Positions 50,338 through 59,949 of a DNA stretch of 64,000 nucleotides are shown here, piece by piece. Under the pieces are notes generated by a model. That model was given only the letters and a program-made list of their open reading frames with translations, had not been told where the DNA came from and searched no databases. Source of the DNA: Bordetella pertussis 18323 (GTDB lineage Bacteria; Pseudomonadota; Gammaproteobacteria; Burkholderiales; Burkholderiaceae_B); contig NC_018518.1 of the NCBI RefSeq assembly GCF_000306945.1, positions 806,001-870,000 of the forward strand. The letters run 5' to 3'. A program made the translations under genes and the position numbers. Position 1 is the stretch's first letter, and the number at the start of each line of letters is the position of its first letter.

Positions 50338-51219
50338 TCAGCCCAGGCGGGCGTGCTGCAGGGCTGCGATGCGGGCCTGGATCGGGGGGTGCGAGGCGAA
50401 CATGGCCGAGATGCCGTTCTTGCCCGAGATGCCCGACGCTTCGAACGACTTGGGCAGTTCGCCCGGCTCCAGGCCGCCCAGCCGCGCCAGGGCGCGGATC
50501 ATGGGCTCGCGCGAGCCCATCAGGTGGGCCGAGCCCGCGTCGGCGCGGTATTCGCGCTGGCGCGAGAACCAGGCCACGATGATGGAGGCCAGGATCCCGA
50601 AGACGATCTCACAGACGATCACGGTGGCGTAGTAGCCCAGGCCCACGCCGCGTTCGTTCTTGAGAATGGCGCGGTCGACGAAATAGCCGACCACCCGCGC
50701 CAGGAACACGACGAAGGTGTTGACCACGCCCTGGATCAGGGTGAGGGTGACCATGTCGCCGTTGGCCACGTGCGCCACCTCGTGGCCCAGCACGGCGGCC
50801 ACTTCTTCTTCGGTCATGCTGTCGAGCAGGCCGGTCGAGACCGCCACCAGCGAGTCGTTGCGGAACGCGCCGGTGGCGAATGCGTTGGGTTCGCCCTGGT
50901 AGATGGCCACCTCGGGCCGGCCGATGCCGGCGCGGTCGGCCAGCTGGTGCACGGTGTCGAGCAGCCAGGCTTCGCGCTGGTTGGCCGGCGCGTTGGGGTC
51001 GATGACGCGCGCGCCGGTGCTCCATTTGGCCATGGGCTTGCTCATCAGCAGCGAAATGATCGCGCCGGTGAAGCCGATCACGGCCGAGAAGATCAGCAGG
51101 CCGGTGAGGTTCAGCCCCTGCGCGGTCAGGAAGCGGTCCACGCCGAGGATGCGCATCGTGGCCGACAGCACAACCATGACGGCCAGGTTGGTGATCAGGA
51201 ACAGGAAAATGCGTTTCAT
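50338..51219 (-). CDS. htpX: Membrane zinc metalloprotease HtpX
   Basis: A 293-residue M48 protease of the inner membrane that degrades misfolded membrane proteins. Two N-terminal helices (residues 3-24 and 38-58) precede the active site H146-E147-x-x-H150 in [16 protein letters not shown]. Two further helices lie around 155-175 and 190-215. [24 protein letters not shown] and [14 protein letters not shown] (third zinc ligand region) are typical. In many bacteria htpX is a heat-shock or envelope-stress gene; no such promoter is assigned here. Confidence 0.95.
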
Positions 51220-51372
51220 GCTTGTTATGGTCCTTTGCGAGCGAAAGTCGTACCCCGCTTGGACTGGCGGGCGGGGCGCGGGTTCCCGGCGCCGGCGGGG
51301 CCGGCAGCGATGGGGAGTATAGTATCGCTTTCCCTGATTCCCCCCGGCCCTTTTTTCGTAGCGGTAAGCCCC

Positions 51373-52224
51373 ATGCAGGCTCTTTGGATGTTGTTGGCGT
51401 CAGCCATGTTCGCCATCATGGGGTCGTTCGTGAAGCTGGCGAGCGAGCACGGGGCTTCGCTGCCGCAGGTGGTGTTTTCCGCGGCCTGCCCTCGGTGGTG
51501 CTGCTGCTGATCTGGGCCCGCGCCGGGCGCCAGTCCATCATCCCGACCAGCTGGCGCCTGCATGTCTGGCGCAGCCTGTCCGGCGTGACCTCGATGTGGC
51601 TGGGCTTTTTCGCCCTGGCGCACCTGCCGCTGGCCACCGCCACCAGCCTGAACTACACCGCGCCGCTGTTCATCGCCTGCTGGATGCTGGGGTGGGGCGG
51701 CGCGCAGCGCGACCCGGTGCGCATCGCCGCCGTGGCGCTGGGCTTTCTGGGCGTGCGCGGTGTTGCGCCCCAGCGTCAACGACGACCAGTGGCTGGCCGC
51801 GCTGCTGGGCCTGACCGCCGGCGCCATGTCGGCCATCGCCATGCTGCAGATCCGCCAGCTGGGCCGCGTCGGCGAGCCCGAGTGGCGCACGGTGCTGTTC
51901 TTCTCGGTGGCGGTGTGCGCCAGCAGCGGGGTCGGCCTGCTGCTGGGAGGGTGGGGGCGGGCGGACCTGTACGGCTACCTGGCGCTGTTCGGCGTGGGCA
52001 CCTCGGGCCTGGTGGGGCAGCTGACCATGACGCGCGCCTTCGGACACGGCTCGGCCCTGTTGACCGCGGCGCTGCAGTACACGACCATCATTTTTGCCGC
52101 CTTCATAGGCATGGGGCTCTGGGGCGACGCCCTGGACAACCTGGCCTGGATGGGCATGGGCCTGATCATTTTCGCGGGATTGCTGTCGGTCTGGCGCACC
52201 ATGCGCCGGCCCGGCGGCGCCTGA
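51373..52224 (+). pseudogene. DMT-superfamily transporter with two frameshifts
   Basis: The N-terminus [35 protein letters not shown] is an EamA repeat. At 51474-51477 a run of four T, where five would give VVFFRGLPSVVLLL, shifts the frame. The middle part (LIWARAGRQSIIPTSWRLHVWRSLSG onward) then reads in a second frame. Near 51757 an extra base (GGCGTGCGCGGTG where GGCGTGGCGGTG fits) returns it to the first frame, giving VLRPSVNDDQWLAALLGLTAGAMSAIAML to the end. The two changes cancel over the length (284 codons), but the middle third cannot be made from the start codon. The gene diverges from htpX. Confidence 0.85.
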
Positions 52225-52276
52225 TCATCCGCGTCCGGCCGGCTGCGGCCGCCGGCGCCTACAGGGGAGCAAACCG

Positions 52277-53128
52277 ATGACCATGACGCTGATTTCCGCC
52301 GCCGACCTGACCGCCCGACTCGATGCCGGCGGCGTGCGGGTGTTCGACGTGCGCCATGACCTGGCCGACCATGCGGCCGGCCGCCGCGCCTACGAGCAAG
52401 GCCATATCGCGGGCGCGCGCTACCTGGACCACGAGGCCGAACTGGCCGCGCCGCGTTCCGGCAGCAACGGCCGCCACCCCCTGCCCGAGCGCGATGCCTT
52501 CGCCGGCCTGATGGCCGCCCACGGCGTGACGCCCGAGACGCTGGTGGTGGCCTATGACGCCAGCGGCGGCATGTTCGCCGCGCACCTGTGGTGGATGCTG
52601 CGCTGGATGGGGCACGAGCGGGTCGCGGTGCTCGACGGCGGCTGGCAGGCCTGGACCGCCGCCGGCCTGCCGACCGAAGCCGGCGCCACGCCGGCCGTCT
52701 CGGCGCAGCCCGGGGCGCGGGCAGGCCAGAGCCTGGCCGGCACCGTCGATGCCGCCGCGGTGCTGGCCAACATCGGCCAGCCTGCCTTTACCGTGATCGA
52801 TGCCCGCGCGGCCAATCGCTACCGCGGCGAAGTCGAGCCCATGGACCCGGTGGCCGGCCACATCCCGGGCGCGCTGAACCGGCCCAATACCGAGAACCTG
52901 CAGGCCGATGGGCGCTTCAAGGCGCCGGCCCAGCTGCGCCAGGAGTTCGAGGCCTTGCTGGGCGGGCGCGCGGCCGACGGCATCGTGCACCAATGCGGCT
53001 CGGGCATCACCGCCTGCCACAACCTGCTGGCCATGGAGATCGCCGGCCTGGCCGGTTCGCGCCTGTACCCCGGCTCGTGGAGCGAATGGTGCAGCGACGC
53101 GGCGCGGCCGGTCGCCAAGGGCGCCTGA
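52277..53128 (+). CDS. sseA: 3-mercaptopyruvate/thiosulfate sulfurtransferase
   Basis: A 283-residue tandem rhodanese. The inactive N-terminal domain runs from SAADLTARLDAGGVRVFDVRHDL to about residue 130. The active C-terminal domain contains RYRGEVEPMDPVAGHIPGALNRPNTENL and the loop HQCGSGITACHN with nucleophile C240. CGSGITA is the mercaptopyruvate-type loop (thiosulfate rhodaneses carry CRKGVTA). It moves sulfane sulfur to thiols or cyanide. The substrate could be either in vivo. Confidence 0.92.
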   Translation: MTMTLISAADLTARLDAGGVRVFDVRHDLADHAAGRRAYEQGHIAGARYLDHEAELAAPRSGSNGRHPLPERDAFAGLMAAHGVTPETLVVAYDASGGMFAAHLWWMLRWMGHERVAVLDGGWQAWTAAGLPTEAGATPAVSAQPGARAGQSLAGTVDAAAVLANIGQPAFTVIDARAANRYRGEVEPMDPVAGHIPGALNRPNTENLQADGRFKAPAQLRQEFEALLGGRAADGIVHQCGSGITACHNLLAMEIAGLAGSRLYPGSWSEWCSDAARPVAKGA

Positions 53129-53144
53129 GCCGATCCGGCCGCCG

Positions 53145-53714
53145 TCACCAGATGGCGGCCAGCTTGGCGCGGCCGGCCACGCCCTCGGCGATCTCCAGGA
53201 AGTGCGTCAGCGAGCCGGTCTGCATGCCGGGCTGCTTGGCCTGGTCGTCCCAGCGGCGCAGCCGGATCGCGTCCGGCGCGCCCGGCATGCTGGCGAAATC
53301 CACCGCCTGGCCGGCATCGAAGCTGCCGCCTTGCAGCGTCAGGCTGCGGCGCGAGTCGGCCGACAGGCGCGTCGCGTAGGCGGGTTCGACGAAGCACAGG
53401 TAGCGCTTGGCCTCGACGTGCAGGCGGATCGGGTCCAGCACGGCATTGCCGAACAAGCCGCGCAGGAAGGGCAGCACGAAGTACTGGTGCTTGTCGTCCA
53501 GGCCGCGCAGGCTGGGGGTGCCCGGGTGCGCGGCGATCAGGTGGCCCAGGTCGTGCAGCAGGCTGGCGGTAATCAGGTGCGGGCCGGCGCCGCCCTGTTC
53601 GGCCAGCGTCGCGGTCTGCAGGGCGTGCTTGAGGTGGCTGACGGGTTCGCCGTCATAGGCGCGGTGGCCGCGCTCGAGGAATATCTGTTCGATGTCTTGC
53701 AGGGTCAGGGCCAT
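53145..53714 (-). CDS. Phosphonate-associated HD-domain protein (PhnZ-like)
   Basis: A 189-residue HD-fold protein of the group tied to phosphonate degradation operons. Metal ligands: H30 (SHLKHALQ), H54-D55 (SLLHDLGHL) and H58. The family member PhnZ, a mixed-valence di-iron oxygenase, cleaves (R)-1-hydroxy-2-aminoethylphosphonate to glycine and phosphate using a Tyr and a Glu three residues later. Here Y20 and E23 (AYDGEPV) keep that spacing, and K104 (HVEAKRYLC) matches the substrate-binding lysine. No phnY-like hydroxylase is seen next to it. The protein could also act on another phosphonate. It is transcribed in the same direction as the LysR gene, 30 bp downstream of it. Confidence 0.82.
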   Translation of the reverse strand: MALTLQDIEQIFLERGHRAYDGEPVSHLKHALQTATLAEQGGAGPHLITASLLHDLGHLIAAHPGTPSLRGLDDKHQYFVLPFLRGLFGNAVLDPIRLHVEAKRYLCFVEPAYATRLSADSRRSLTLQGGSFDAGQAVDFASMPGAPDAIRLRRWDDQAKQPGMQTGSLTHFLEIAEGVAGRAKLAAIW

Positions 53715-53744
53715 GGTTGTCTCCCGGCATCGCCGGCGGCGCGC

Positions 53745-54608
53745 TCATGCCGCGCTCGGCGCCAGTTCCAGAAATCGTGCAATCAGCTGCACGGGCTGCC
53801 GCTCTCGCAGGCAGTACAGGTACTCATGCATCAGGACCTCGGTATCGGCGATCGCCACCGTGGCCAGTTCGGCTTGGGCGGGCACTTCGCGCGACGGAAT
53901 CAGGCTGACCCCCAGGTTGCACAGGATCGCCTGGCGGATCGATTCGCGGCTGCCGATCTCCAGCACCCGGGCCGGCGCCACGCCGGCCTTCTGCAGCGCT
54001 TCTTCGGTCAGCTGGCGTGTCATCGAACCGGGCTCGCGCAGCAGCAGCGCGTACGGCGCCAGATCGGCCAGGCCGGCCGAGGCGCGCGCGGCCAGCGGGT
54101 GGTCGCGGTGGACCACGATGCGCAGCGGGTCGGCGGCGATGGCGCGCCGGTACAGGTTCGGGTTGTTCATCGCCACCGAGGACGTCGCCACGTCGATCCG
54201 GTAGTCGTGCAGGGCCTGCAGCATGCTCTGCGAGTTGCCGATGGCGACGCTGAGCTCGATGGCCGGGTAGCGCTGGTTGTAGCGCCGCACCGTGTCCATG
54301 ATGTAGAAGGGGCCGGTGGCGCCGACGCGCAGGCAGCCCTCGCGCAGGTCGCTGGCGTCGCGCAGGCGGAATTCGATCTCGGATTCCTGCTGCACCAGTT
54401 TCTCGACCAGCGGCATCAGGCGGTGGCCGGCGTCCGATAGCCGCAGGCCGCGTCCCTGGCGATGGAACAGTTCCACGCCGTAGCGCGATTCGAGCTGGCG
54501 CAGCTGGCCCGTTACCGTGGGCTGGCTGACCCCCAGCTGGGCGGCCGCCTTGGTGACGGTGCCGCAGCGCGCTACGGCGTGGAAAGATTTGAGTTCGGCG
54601 ACCAGCAC
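53745..54608 (-). CDS. LysR family regulator of the phosphonate locus
   Basis: A 287-residue LysR-type activator. The helix-turn-helix spans about residues 3-60 (AELKSFHAVARCGTVTKAAAQLGVSQPTVTGQLRQLESRYGVELFHRQGRGLRLSDAG). A periplasmic-binding-like effector domain follows (REGCLRVGATGPFYIMDTVRRYNQRYPAIELSVAIGNSQSMLQAL onward). It diverges from the 2-aminoethylphosphonate-type importer operon (160-bp gap) and most likely activates it in response to a phosphonate ligand. Confidence 0.9.
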   Translation of the reverse strand: MLVAELKSFHAVARCGTVTKAAAQLGVSQPTVTGQLRQLESRYGVELFHRQGRGLRLSDAGHRLMPLVEKLVQQESEIEFRLRDASDLREGCLRVGATGPFYIMDTVRRYNQRYPAIELSVAIGNSQSMLQALHDYRIDVATSSVAMNNPNLYRRAIAADPLRIVVHRDHPLAARASAGLADLAPYALLLREPGSMTRQLTEEALQKAGVAPARVLEIGSRESIRQAILCNLGVSLIPSREVPAQAELATVAIADTEVLMHEYLYCLRERQPVQLIARFLELAPSAA

Positions 54609-54767
54609 AGGAAATCACGCGCGCGGCGTGCCAGATAGAGCAGGATCGCCAGTACACCAAAATTATTTGATGTTTTTATTACTGCATTTGCGCGAACTGT
54701 CATAAACGCACAATAAGCCCTGCCCATACTCCCCGGACATTGGTTACCGAGTCATTCTGGAGGGCAT
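54609..54767. promoter_or_regulatory. LysR / phosphonate importer divergent promoter region
   Basis: A 159-bp gap with an AT-rich core (54656-54680), unlike the surroundings. On the plus strand TTGCGC (about 54688), 17 bp and CAATAA (about 54711) is a weak promoter candidate. A Shine-Dalgarno-like CTGGAGGG lies just before the ATG at 54768. The LysR binding site is not resolved. Confidence 0.4.
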
Positions 54768-55844
54768 ATGTCCCGGGGCAGCGACGCATTCCTGTCGATA
54801 CGCAATCTGGTCAAGCACTATGGCGCCCATCGGGCGCTGGCCGACGTGTCGCTGGACATCGGGGCGGGCGAGCTGGTGTGCCTGCTCGGCCCCTCGGGCT
54901 GCGGCAAGACCACCCTGCTGCGCGCCATCGCCGGCCTGGAGCGCCAGGACGGCGGCGCCATCGTGCTGGGCGGCCGCGATATCTCGAACGAGCCGCCGCA
55001 GGCGCGCGACTACGGCATCCTGTTCCAGTCGTATGCGCTGTTTCCCAACCTGACGGTGGCGCAGAACGTGGCCTACGGGCTGAGCGGCCGGCGCGGCGAC
55101 CGCGAGCGCGTGGCCGCCCGCGTCGATGAAATGCTGGCCCTGGTCGGGCTGAGCGGCGCGGCCCGCAAGTATCCGGGGCAGATTTCCGGCGGCCAGCAGC
55201 AGCGCGTGGCGCTGGCGCGCGCCCTGGCGCCGGCGCCGTCGCTGCTGCTGCTCGACGAGCCCATGTCGGCGCTGGATGCGCGCGTGCGCGACCGCCTGCG
55301 CGGCGAACTGCGCGCCTTGCAGCGGCGCCTTTCCATCACCACGCTGATGGTGACCCACGACCAGGAAGAGGCCATGGTCATGGCCGACCGGATCGCGGTG
55401 ATGAACGGCGGCGTCATCGAGCAGTACGGCACGCCGCGCGAACTCTATCGCGATCCCCGTTCGGCATTCATCGCCGACTTCGTGGGCGAGGCCAACTGGC
55501 TGCGGTACCAGCGCATCGACGCCCACCGCGCGCGCGTCGGCCAGCTCGAACTGGACGTCGAGCAGCCGCTGGAGGCCGACAGCGGCCGCCTGTTCGTGCG
55601 GCCGGAGGCGGTGCGGCTGAGCGCATCGGGTACGCCGGCCTCGGCCAACACCGTGCTGGCCGATGTGCTCGATGGCGTTTTCCTGGGGCGCGGCTATCGC
55701 ATCTCGCTGCGGCTGGAAGGAATACCGGGCGCCACCGTGCAGTCCGTGGTTTCCGCTGAAACCGGTGACGCCCTGCTGGGCGCCCATGCTGCCGGCCGTT
55801 GCTGGGTGGAGCTGCCGCGCCATGCGCTAAGTGCCTACGCTTGA
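54768..55844 (+). CDS. ABC importer ATPase, 2-aminoethylphosphonate type
   Basis: A 358-residue ATPase of the PotA/FbpC class. Walker A is GPSGCGKTT at residues 41-49, the signature is QISGGQQQRVALARALA, Walker B is LLLLDEPMSALDARVR, and the switch His is in MVTHDQEEAM. A C-terminal TOBE-like domain starts near residue 255. It energises the two-module permease encoded next, whose GTG start overlaps its 3' end by 14 bp. The phosphonate assignment rests on neighbours (phnX, the binding protein and the TIGR03364-like oxidoreductase). Confidence 0.9.
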   Translation: MSRGSDAFLSIRNLVKHYGAHRALADVSLDIGAGELVCLLGPSGCGKTTLLRAIAGLERQDGGAIVLGGRDISNEPPQARDYGILFQSYALFPNLTVAQNVAYGLSGRRGDRERVAARVDEMLALVGLSGAARKYPGQISGGQQQRVALARALAPAPSLLLLDEPMSALDARVRDRLRGELRALQRRLSITTLMVTHDQEEAMVMADRIAVMNGGVIEQYGTPRELYRDPRSAFIADFVGEANWLRYQRIDAHRARVGQLELDVEQPLEADSGRLFVRPEAVRLSASGTPASANTVLADVLDGVFLGRGYRISLRLEGIPGATVQSVVSAETGDALLGAHAAGRCWVELPRHALSAYA

Positions 55845-57603
55845 ATCCGCCGTCGCCAAGGCGCCGCGGCGCGCCGCCATCGCGCGGCCGGCCGCCGCTG
55901 CCGCGCCCGTGCGCCGGGCGCTGCCGGCCTGGACCGGAACCCTGGGCCGCTGGGGCGGGCAGGGCCTGTTCGTCGCCGCGCTGGTGCTGTTCCTGGCATT
56001 GCCGCTGCTTGCCATCCTGGTCAAGGCGGTGGCGCCGGGCGCCGATGGCGCCGCCGGCGTGGGCGTGCTGGCCGGCATCGTCGACGACAGCGCGTTCCTG
56101 GGGCTGGTATGGCGCAGCCTGGCGGTGGGGGCGGCCACGGTGGCGCTGGTGGTGCCCTGCGCCTATGCCTACGCATATTGCCTGACCCGCACCCGCGCGC
56201 CGGGCAAGGGCGCGCTGCGGCTGGTGGCCTTGCTGCCGCTGCTGGCGCCCTCGCTGTTGCCGGGCATCGCGCTGATCTACCTGCTGGGCAACCAGGGCCT
56301 GCTCAAGGCGCTGGCCGGCGGCGCCACCATCTATGGCTTCTGGGGCATTGTGATCGGCGAGGCCTTCTACACCTTCCCGCACGCGCTGATGATCCTGCTG
56401 ACCGGCCTGGCGCTGGCCGACGGCCGCCTGTACGACGCGGCGCGCGCCATGGGCGCCGGCCCCTGGCGCACCTTCGCCACCGTGACGCTGCCGGGCACCC
56501 GCTATGCCGTGTTCTCGGCCTGCTGCCTGGTGTTCACGTTGACGGTCACCGATTTCGGCGTGCCCAAGGTCGTGGGCGGGGACTACAACGTGCTGGCCAT
56601 GGAGGCCTACAAGGCCGTGGTGGGGCAGCAGAATTTCTCCAAGGGCGCGGCCATCGGCCTGCTGCTGCTGGTGCCGGCCATGCTGACCTTCCTGCTCGAC
56701 CGGCACCTGCGGGCGCGCCATGGCGCCGGCCTGAGCGGGCGCGCGCTGGTCTACGCGCCGGGCACGCACCGGTTGCGCGACGCCTGCTTCCTGGCCATCG
56801 CCGCGCTGATCGGCCTGGCGCTGCTGACAATCGTCGGCGTGGCGGTGTGGGCGTCGTTCGTCAAGATGTGGCCGTACAACCTGTCGCTGTCGCTGCGTTC
56901 GTACGACTTCGACAACATGGACGGCGGCGGCTGGCTGGCGTGGCGCAACAGCATCCAGCTGGCCGCGTGGACGGCCCTGGCCGGCACCGCGCTGGTGTAC
57001 GGCGGCGCCTGGATGATGGAAAAACTGCCGACGCGCGGCGTGCCGGCGGCGGCGCTGCGCGGCACCGCGCGGATGCTGGCGCTTACCCCCATGGCCGTGC
57101 CCGGGCTGGTGCTGGGGCTGGGGTACATCTTCTTCTTCAACAGCCCCGGCAACCCGCTGGGCGCCCTGTACGGCACCATGACGCTGCTGGTGGTGTGCAC
57201 CGTGGTGCACTTCTACACCAGCGCGCACCTGACCGCGGTCACCGCGCTGGGCGCGCTCGACACGGAGTTCGAGGCGGCCTCGGCCTCGCTCAAGGTGCCG
57301 GCCGCGCTGACCTTCCTGCGCGTCACGCTGCCGATGTGCCTGCCGGCGGTGCTGGATACCGCGCGCTACCTGTTCGTCTCGGCGATGACGACCGTCTCCG
57401 CCGTGGTGTTTCTCTACAGCCCGCAGACCGTGCTGGCTGCCGTGGCGGTGCTGAACATGGACGACGCCGGCTTCATCGGCCCGGCGGCCGCCATGTGCAC
57501 CGTGATCATGGCGACCTCGGCGCTGGCTTCGCTGCTACTTCACCTGGCCAGCCGCGCGCTGGTGGCGCGCACCCAGGCGTGGCGCCGCGCGCCGGCGGCC
57601 TGA
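55831..57603 (+). CDS. ABC importer permease, two fused modules (phosphonate type)
   Basis: A 590-residue inner-membrane protein with about twelve helices in two copies of the BPD permease domain. The EAA loops are [27 protein letters not shown] (first) and [29 protein letters not shown] (second). Fused double permeases are typical of Fe3+ and 2-aminoethylphosphonate importers. The N-terminus before the first helix is long and Ala/Arg-rich. It starts with GTG at 55831, inside the end of the ATPase gene, implying coupled translation. Confidence 0.9.
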   Translation: MPTLESAVAKAPRRAAIARPAAAAAPVRRALPAWTGTLGRWGGQGLFVAALVLFLALPLLAILVKAVAPGADGAAGVGVLAGIVDDSAFLGLVWRSLAVGAATVALVVPCAYAYAYCLTRTRAPGKGALRLVALLPLLAPSLLPGIALIYLLGNQGLLKALAGGATIYGFWGIVIGEAFYTFPHALMILLTGLALADGRLYDAARAMGAGPWRTFATVTLPGTRYAVFSACCLVFTLTVTDFGVPKVVGGDYNVLAMEAYKAVVGQQNFSKGAAIGLLLLVPAMLTFLLDRHLRARHGAGLSGRALVYAPGTHRLRDACFLAIAALIGLALLTIVGVAVWASFVKMWPYNLSLSLRSYDFDNMDGGGWLAWRNSIQLAAWTALAGTALVYGGAWMMEKLPTRGVPAAALRGTARMLALTPMAVPGLVLGLGYIFFFNSPGNPLGALYGTMTLLVVCTVVHFYTSAHLTAVTALGALDTEFEAASASLKVPAALTFLRVTLPMCLPAVLDTARYLFVSAMTTVSAVVFLYSPQTVLAAVAVLNMDDAGFIGPAAAMCTVIMATSALASLLLHLASRALVARTQAWRRAPAA

Positions 57604-57619
57604 CCGACTCTCCACTGGA

Positions 57620-58450
57620 ATGAATGCCATGACGCTTGCAACACTCCCCGTGCGCCTGGAGGCGCTGGTCTTCGACTGGGCCGGCACGCTGGTCGATTTC
57701 GGCTCCTTCGCGCCGACCAAGGTCTTCGTCGATGCCTTCGCCCGCTTCGGCGTGCAGATCTCGCTGGAACAGGCGCGCGGCCCCATGGGCATGGGCAAGT
57801 GGGATCACATCCGTGCGCTGTGCAATGACGCGGCGATCGCGCGGCAGTACCAGGAACAGTTCGGCCGGCTGCCCACCGACGAGGACGTCACCGCCATCTA
57901 CGAACGCTTCCTGCCCATGCAGCTGGAGAAGGTGGCCGAATATTCGCAGCCGATACCCGGCGCGATCGAACTGCTGCACGGCCTGCGCCAGCGCGGCCTG
58001 AAGCTGGGCTCGTGCTCCGGCTACCCGGCCGCCGTCATGCAGCGCGTGCTCGAACGCGCCGAGCGCGAAGGGCTGGCGCTGGACTACGTGGTCGCCAGCG
58101 ACGATGTGCCGCGTTCGCGGCCGGCGCCGGCCATGGCATTGCGCAACGTGGTCGAGCTGGGCATCGCCGACGTGGCGGGCTGCGTCAAGGTCGACGACAC
58201 CGCGCCCGGCGTGGAAGAGGGCCGCCGCGCCGGCATGTGGACAGTCGGGCTGCTGCTGTCGGGCAACGCCGCCGGCCTGTCCCTGGAGCAGTTCCTCAGC
58301 CTGGACGAGGCCGGCCGCGAGGCCGCGCGCGATCGCGCCCGCGCCGAACTGCAGGCCGGCGCTCCCCATTACCTCATCGATACCGTGGCGGACCTGCCGC
58401 CGGTATTGGCCGACATCGAAACGCGCCTGGCCGCCGGCCAGCGTCCCTGA
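57620..58450 (+). CDS. phnX: Phosphonoacetaldehyde hydrolase
   Basis: A 276-residue HAD-superfamily phosphonatase that breaks the C-P bond of phosphonoacetaldehyde to give acetaldehyde and phosphate. The nucleophile is D19 in [15 protein letters not shown]60 in [11 protein letters not shown] is the Schiff-base lysine that marks PhnX among HAD enzymes. [19 protein letters not shown] and [29 protein letters not shown] are the other HAD motifs. An AEP transaminase (phnW) is not encoded nearby. The phosphonoacetaldehyde would have to come from the truncated FAD oxidoreductase or from elsewhere. Confidence 0.94.
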   Translation: MNAMTLATLPVRLEALVFDWAGTLVDFGSFAPTKVFVDAFARFGVQISLEQARGPMGMGKWDHIRALCNDAAIARQYQEQFGRLPTDEDVTAIYERFLPMQLEKVAEYSQPIPGAIELLHGLRQRGLKLGSCSGYPAAVMQRVLERAEREGLALDYVVASDDVPRSRPAPAMALRNVVELGIADVAGCVKVDDTAPGVEEGRRAGMWTVGLLLSGNAAGLSLEQFLSLDEAGREAARDRARAELQAGAPHYLIDTVADLPPVLADIETRLAAGQRP

Positions 58451-58478
58451 ACCCAGCTTTCCCTACCGGAGTTTCCGC

Positions 58479-59501
58479 ATGAAGCGCATTCCCTCGATCC
58501 TGTTGGCCACCGTCCTGGCCGCCGCGACCGGCGTCGCCGCCGCCAACACCACGCTGACGGTCTACACCGCCCTGGAGGCCGACCAGATCAAGGCCTACCA
58601 GGCCGCCTTCGAAAAAGCCCATCCCGACATCAGGATCCAATGGGTTCGCGATTCGACCGGCATCGTGGCCGCCAAGCTGCTGGCCGAGAAGAACAACCCC
58701 AAGGCCGATGTGATCTGGGGCCTGGCCGGCACGGCGCTGGGCCTGATGGACAAGGAAGGCATGCTGCTGCCGTACGCGCCCAAGGGCCTGGACCAGATCG
58801 CGGCCAACATGCGCGACGGCAAGGACGTGCCGGCCTGGGTCGGCATGGACGCCTACGCCGCCGCGGTGTGCGTCAACACCATCGAGGCCAGCAAGCAGAA
58901 CCTGCCCATGCCCACCTCGTGGCAGGACCTCACCAAGCCGGAATATGCCGGCAAGATCGTGATGCCCAATCCGGCATCCTCGGGCACGGGCTTCTTGGAC
59001 GTGAGCGCCTGGCTGCAGATGTTCGGCGAGGAAAAGGGCTGGGCGTTCATGGACGCCTTGCACAAGAACATGGGCTCGTACACGCACTCGGGCTCCAAGC
59101 CCTGCAACATGGCCGCCGCCGGCGAATACCCGATCGGCATCTCGTTCGACTACCGCGCCGCCAAGCTGAAGGCCGACGGCGCGCCGGTCGAAGCCGTGTT
59201 CCCGTCCGAAGGACTGGGCTGGGAAGTGGAAGCCACCGCCATCGTCAAGGGCACCAAGCATCTCGAGGCGGCCCGCAAGCTGGCCGACTTCTCGGCCAGC
59301 CGGCAAGCCAACGAGCTGTACAAGAGCAACTTCGCCGTGCTGGCGATCCCGTCGGTGGCCACGGTCAACCCCCATCTGCCGGCCAATCTGTCCGAGCGCA
59401 TGATCAAGAACGACTTCGTGTGGGCCGCGACCAACCGCGATCGCATCATCGCCGAATGGTCCAAGCGCTACGACGGCAAGTCCGAGCCGAAGAAGAAGTA
59501 A
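58479..59501 (+). CDS. Periplasmic 2-aminoethylphosphonate-binding protein
   Basis: A 340-residue extracellular solute-binding protein of the FbpA/PotD class. A signal peptide spans about residues 1-22 (KRIPSILLATVLAAATGVAAA). TLTVYTALEADQIKAYQAAFEKAHPDIRIQWVRDSTGIVAAKLLAEK is the family opening. NPASSGTGFLDVSAWLQMFGEEKGWAFMDALHKNMGSYTHSGSKPC is the ligand cleft region. It lies after phnX in the same transcript, the order seen in bacterial AEP uptake clusters. The ligand is inferred from context. Confidence 0.9.
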   Translation: MKRIPSILLATVLAAATGVAAANTTLTVYTALEADQIKAYQAAFEKAHPDIRIQWVRDSTGIVAAKLLAEKNNPKADVIWGLAGTALGLMDKEGMLLPYAPKGLDQIAANMRDGKDVPAWVGMDAYAAAVCVNTIEASKQNLPMPTSWQDLTKPEYAGKIVMPNPASSGTGFLDVSAWLQMFGEEKGWAFMDALHKNMGSYTHSGSKPCNMAAAGEYPIGISFDYRAAKLKADGAPVEAVFPSEGLGWEVEATAIVKGTKHLEAARKLADFSASRQANELYKSNFAVLAIPSVATVNPHLPANLSERMIKNDFVWAATNRDRIIAEWSKRYDGKSEPKKK

Positions 59502-59565
59502 TCCCGCATCGGCGGCGGGCTCCGCACGGCGGCGGCCCGCCCATTTTCCCGGAAGCAGCAAAATC

Positions 59566-59949
59566 ATGAAGACGTATGACGTGGTCGTCGTGGGCGCCGG
59601 CATGCTGGGCATCGCCCACGCCTGGGCGGCCGCCCGGCGCGGCCTGTCGGTGGCGGTGGTCGAGCGCAGCCAGCGCGCGCACGGCGCCACCATCCGCAAT
59701 TTCGGCCAGGTGCTGGTCACCGGCCAGGCCCCGGGCGTGATGGCCCGCCACGCCCGCCAGTCCCGCGAACTGTGGCTGGAGCTGGCGGCCGGCGCCGGGT
59801 TCCATGTGCGCGCCAACGGCAGCCTGGTGCTGGCGCGCAGCGCCCTGGAGCAGGACGTGCTGGAGGAGTTCGCCGCCGCGCGCCTGCAGGCCGAAGGGTA
59901 CCGCGCCGAACTGTTGTCGGGCCGCGAGCTAGCTGTGAAGATTCAATAG
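59566..59949 (+). pseudogene. FAD-dependent oxidoreductase of the phosphonate operon, truncated by IS481
   Basis: The first 122 codons of a glycine-oxidase-like (TIGR03364-type) enzyme: MKTYDVVVVGAGMLGIAHAWAAARRGLSVAVVERSQRAHGATIRNFGQVLVTGQAPG contains the FAD dinucleotide fold GxGxxG and the ARRGLSV loop. At 59928 the frame runs into IS481 copy 4 and ends VKIQ-TAG within the element. Family members are about 370-390 residues, so two thirds is missing. No continuation is found on the far side of the IS. This group is thought to oxidise aminoethylphosphonate derivatives to phosphonoacetaldehyde, the substrate of PhnX. Confidence 0.88.
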
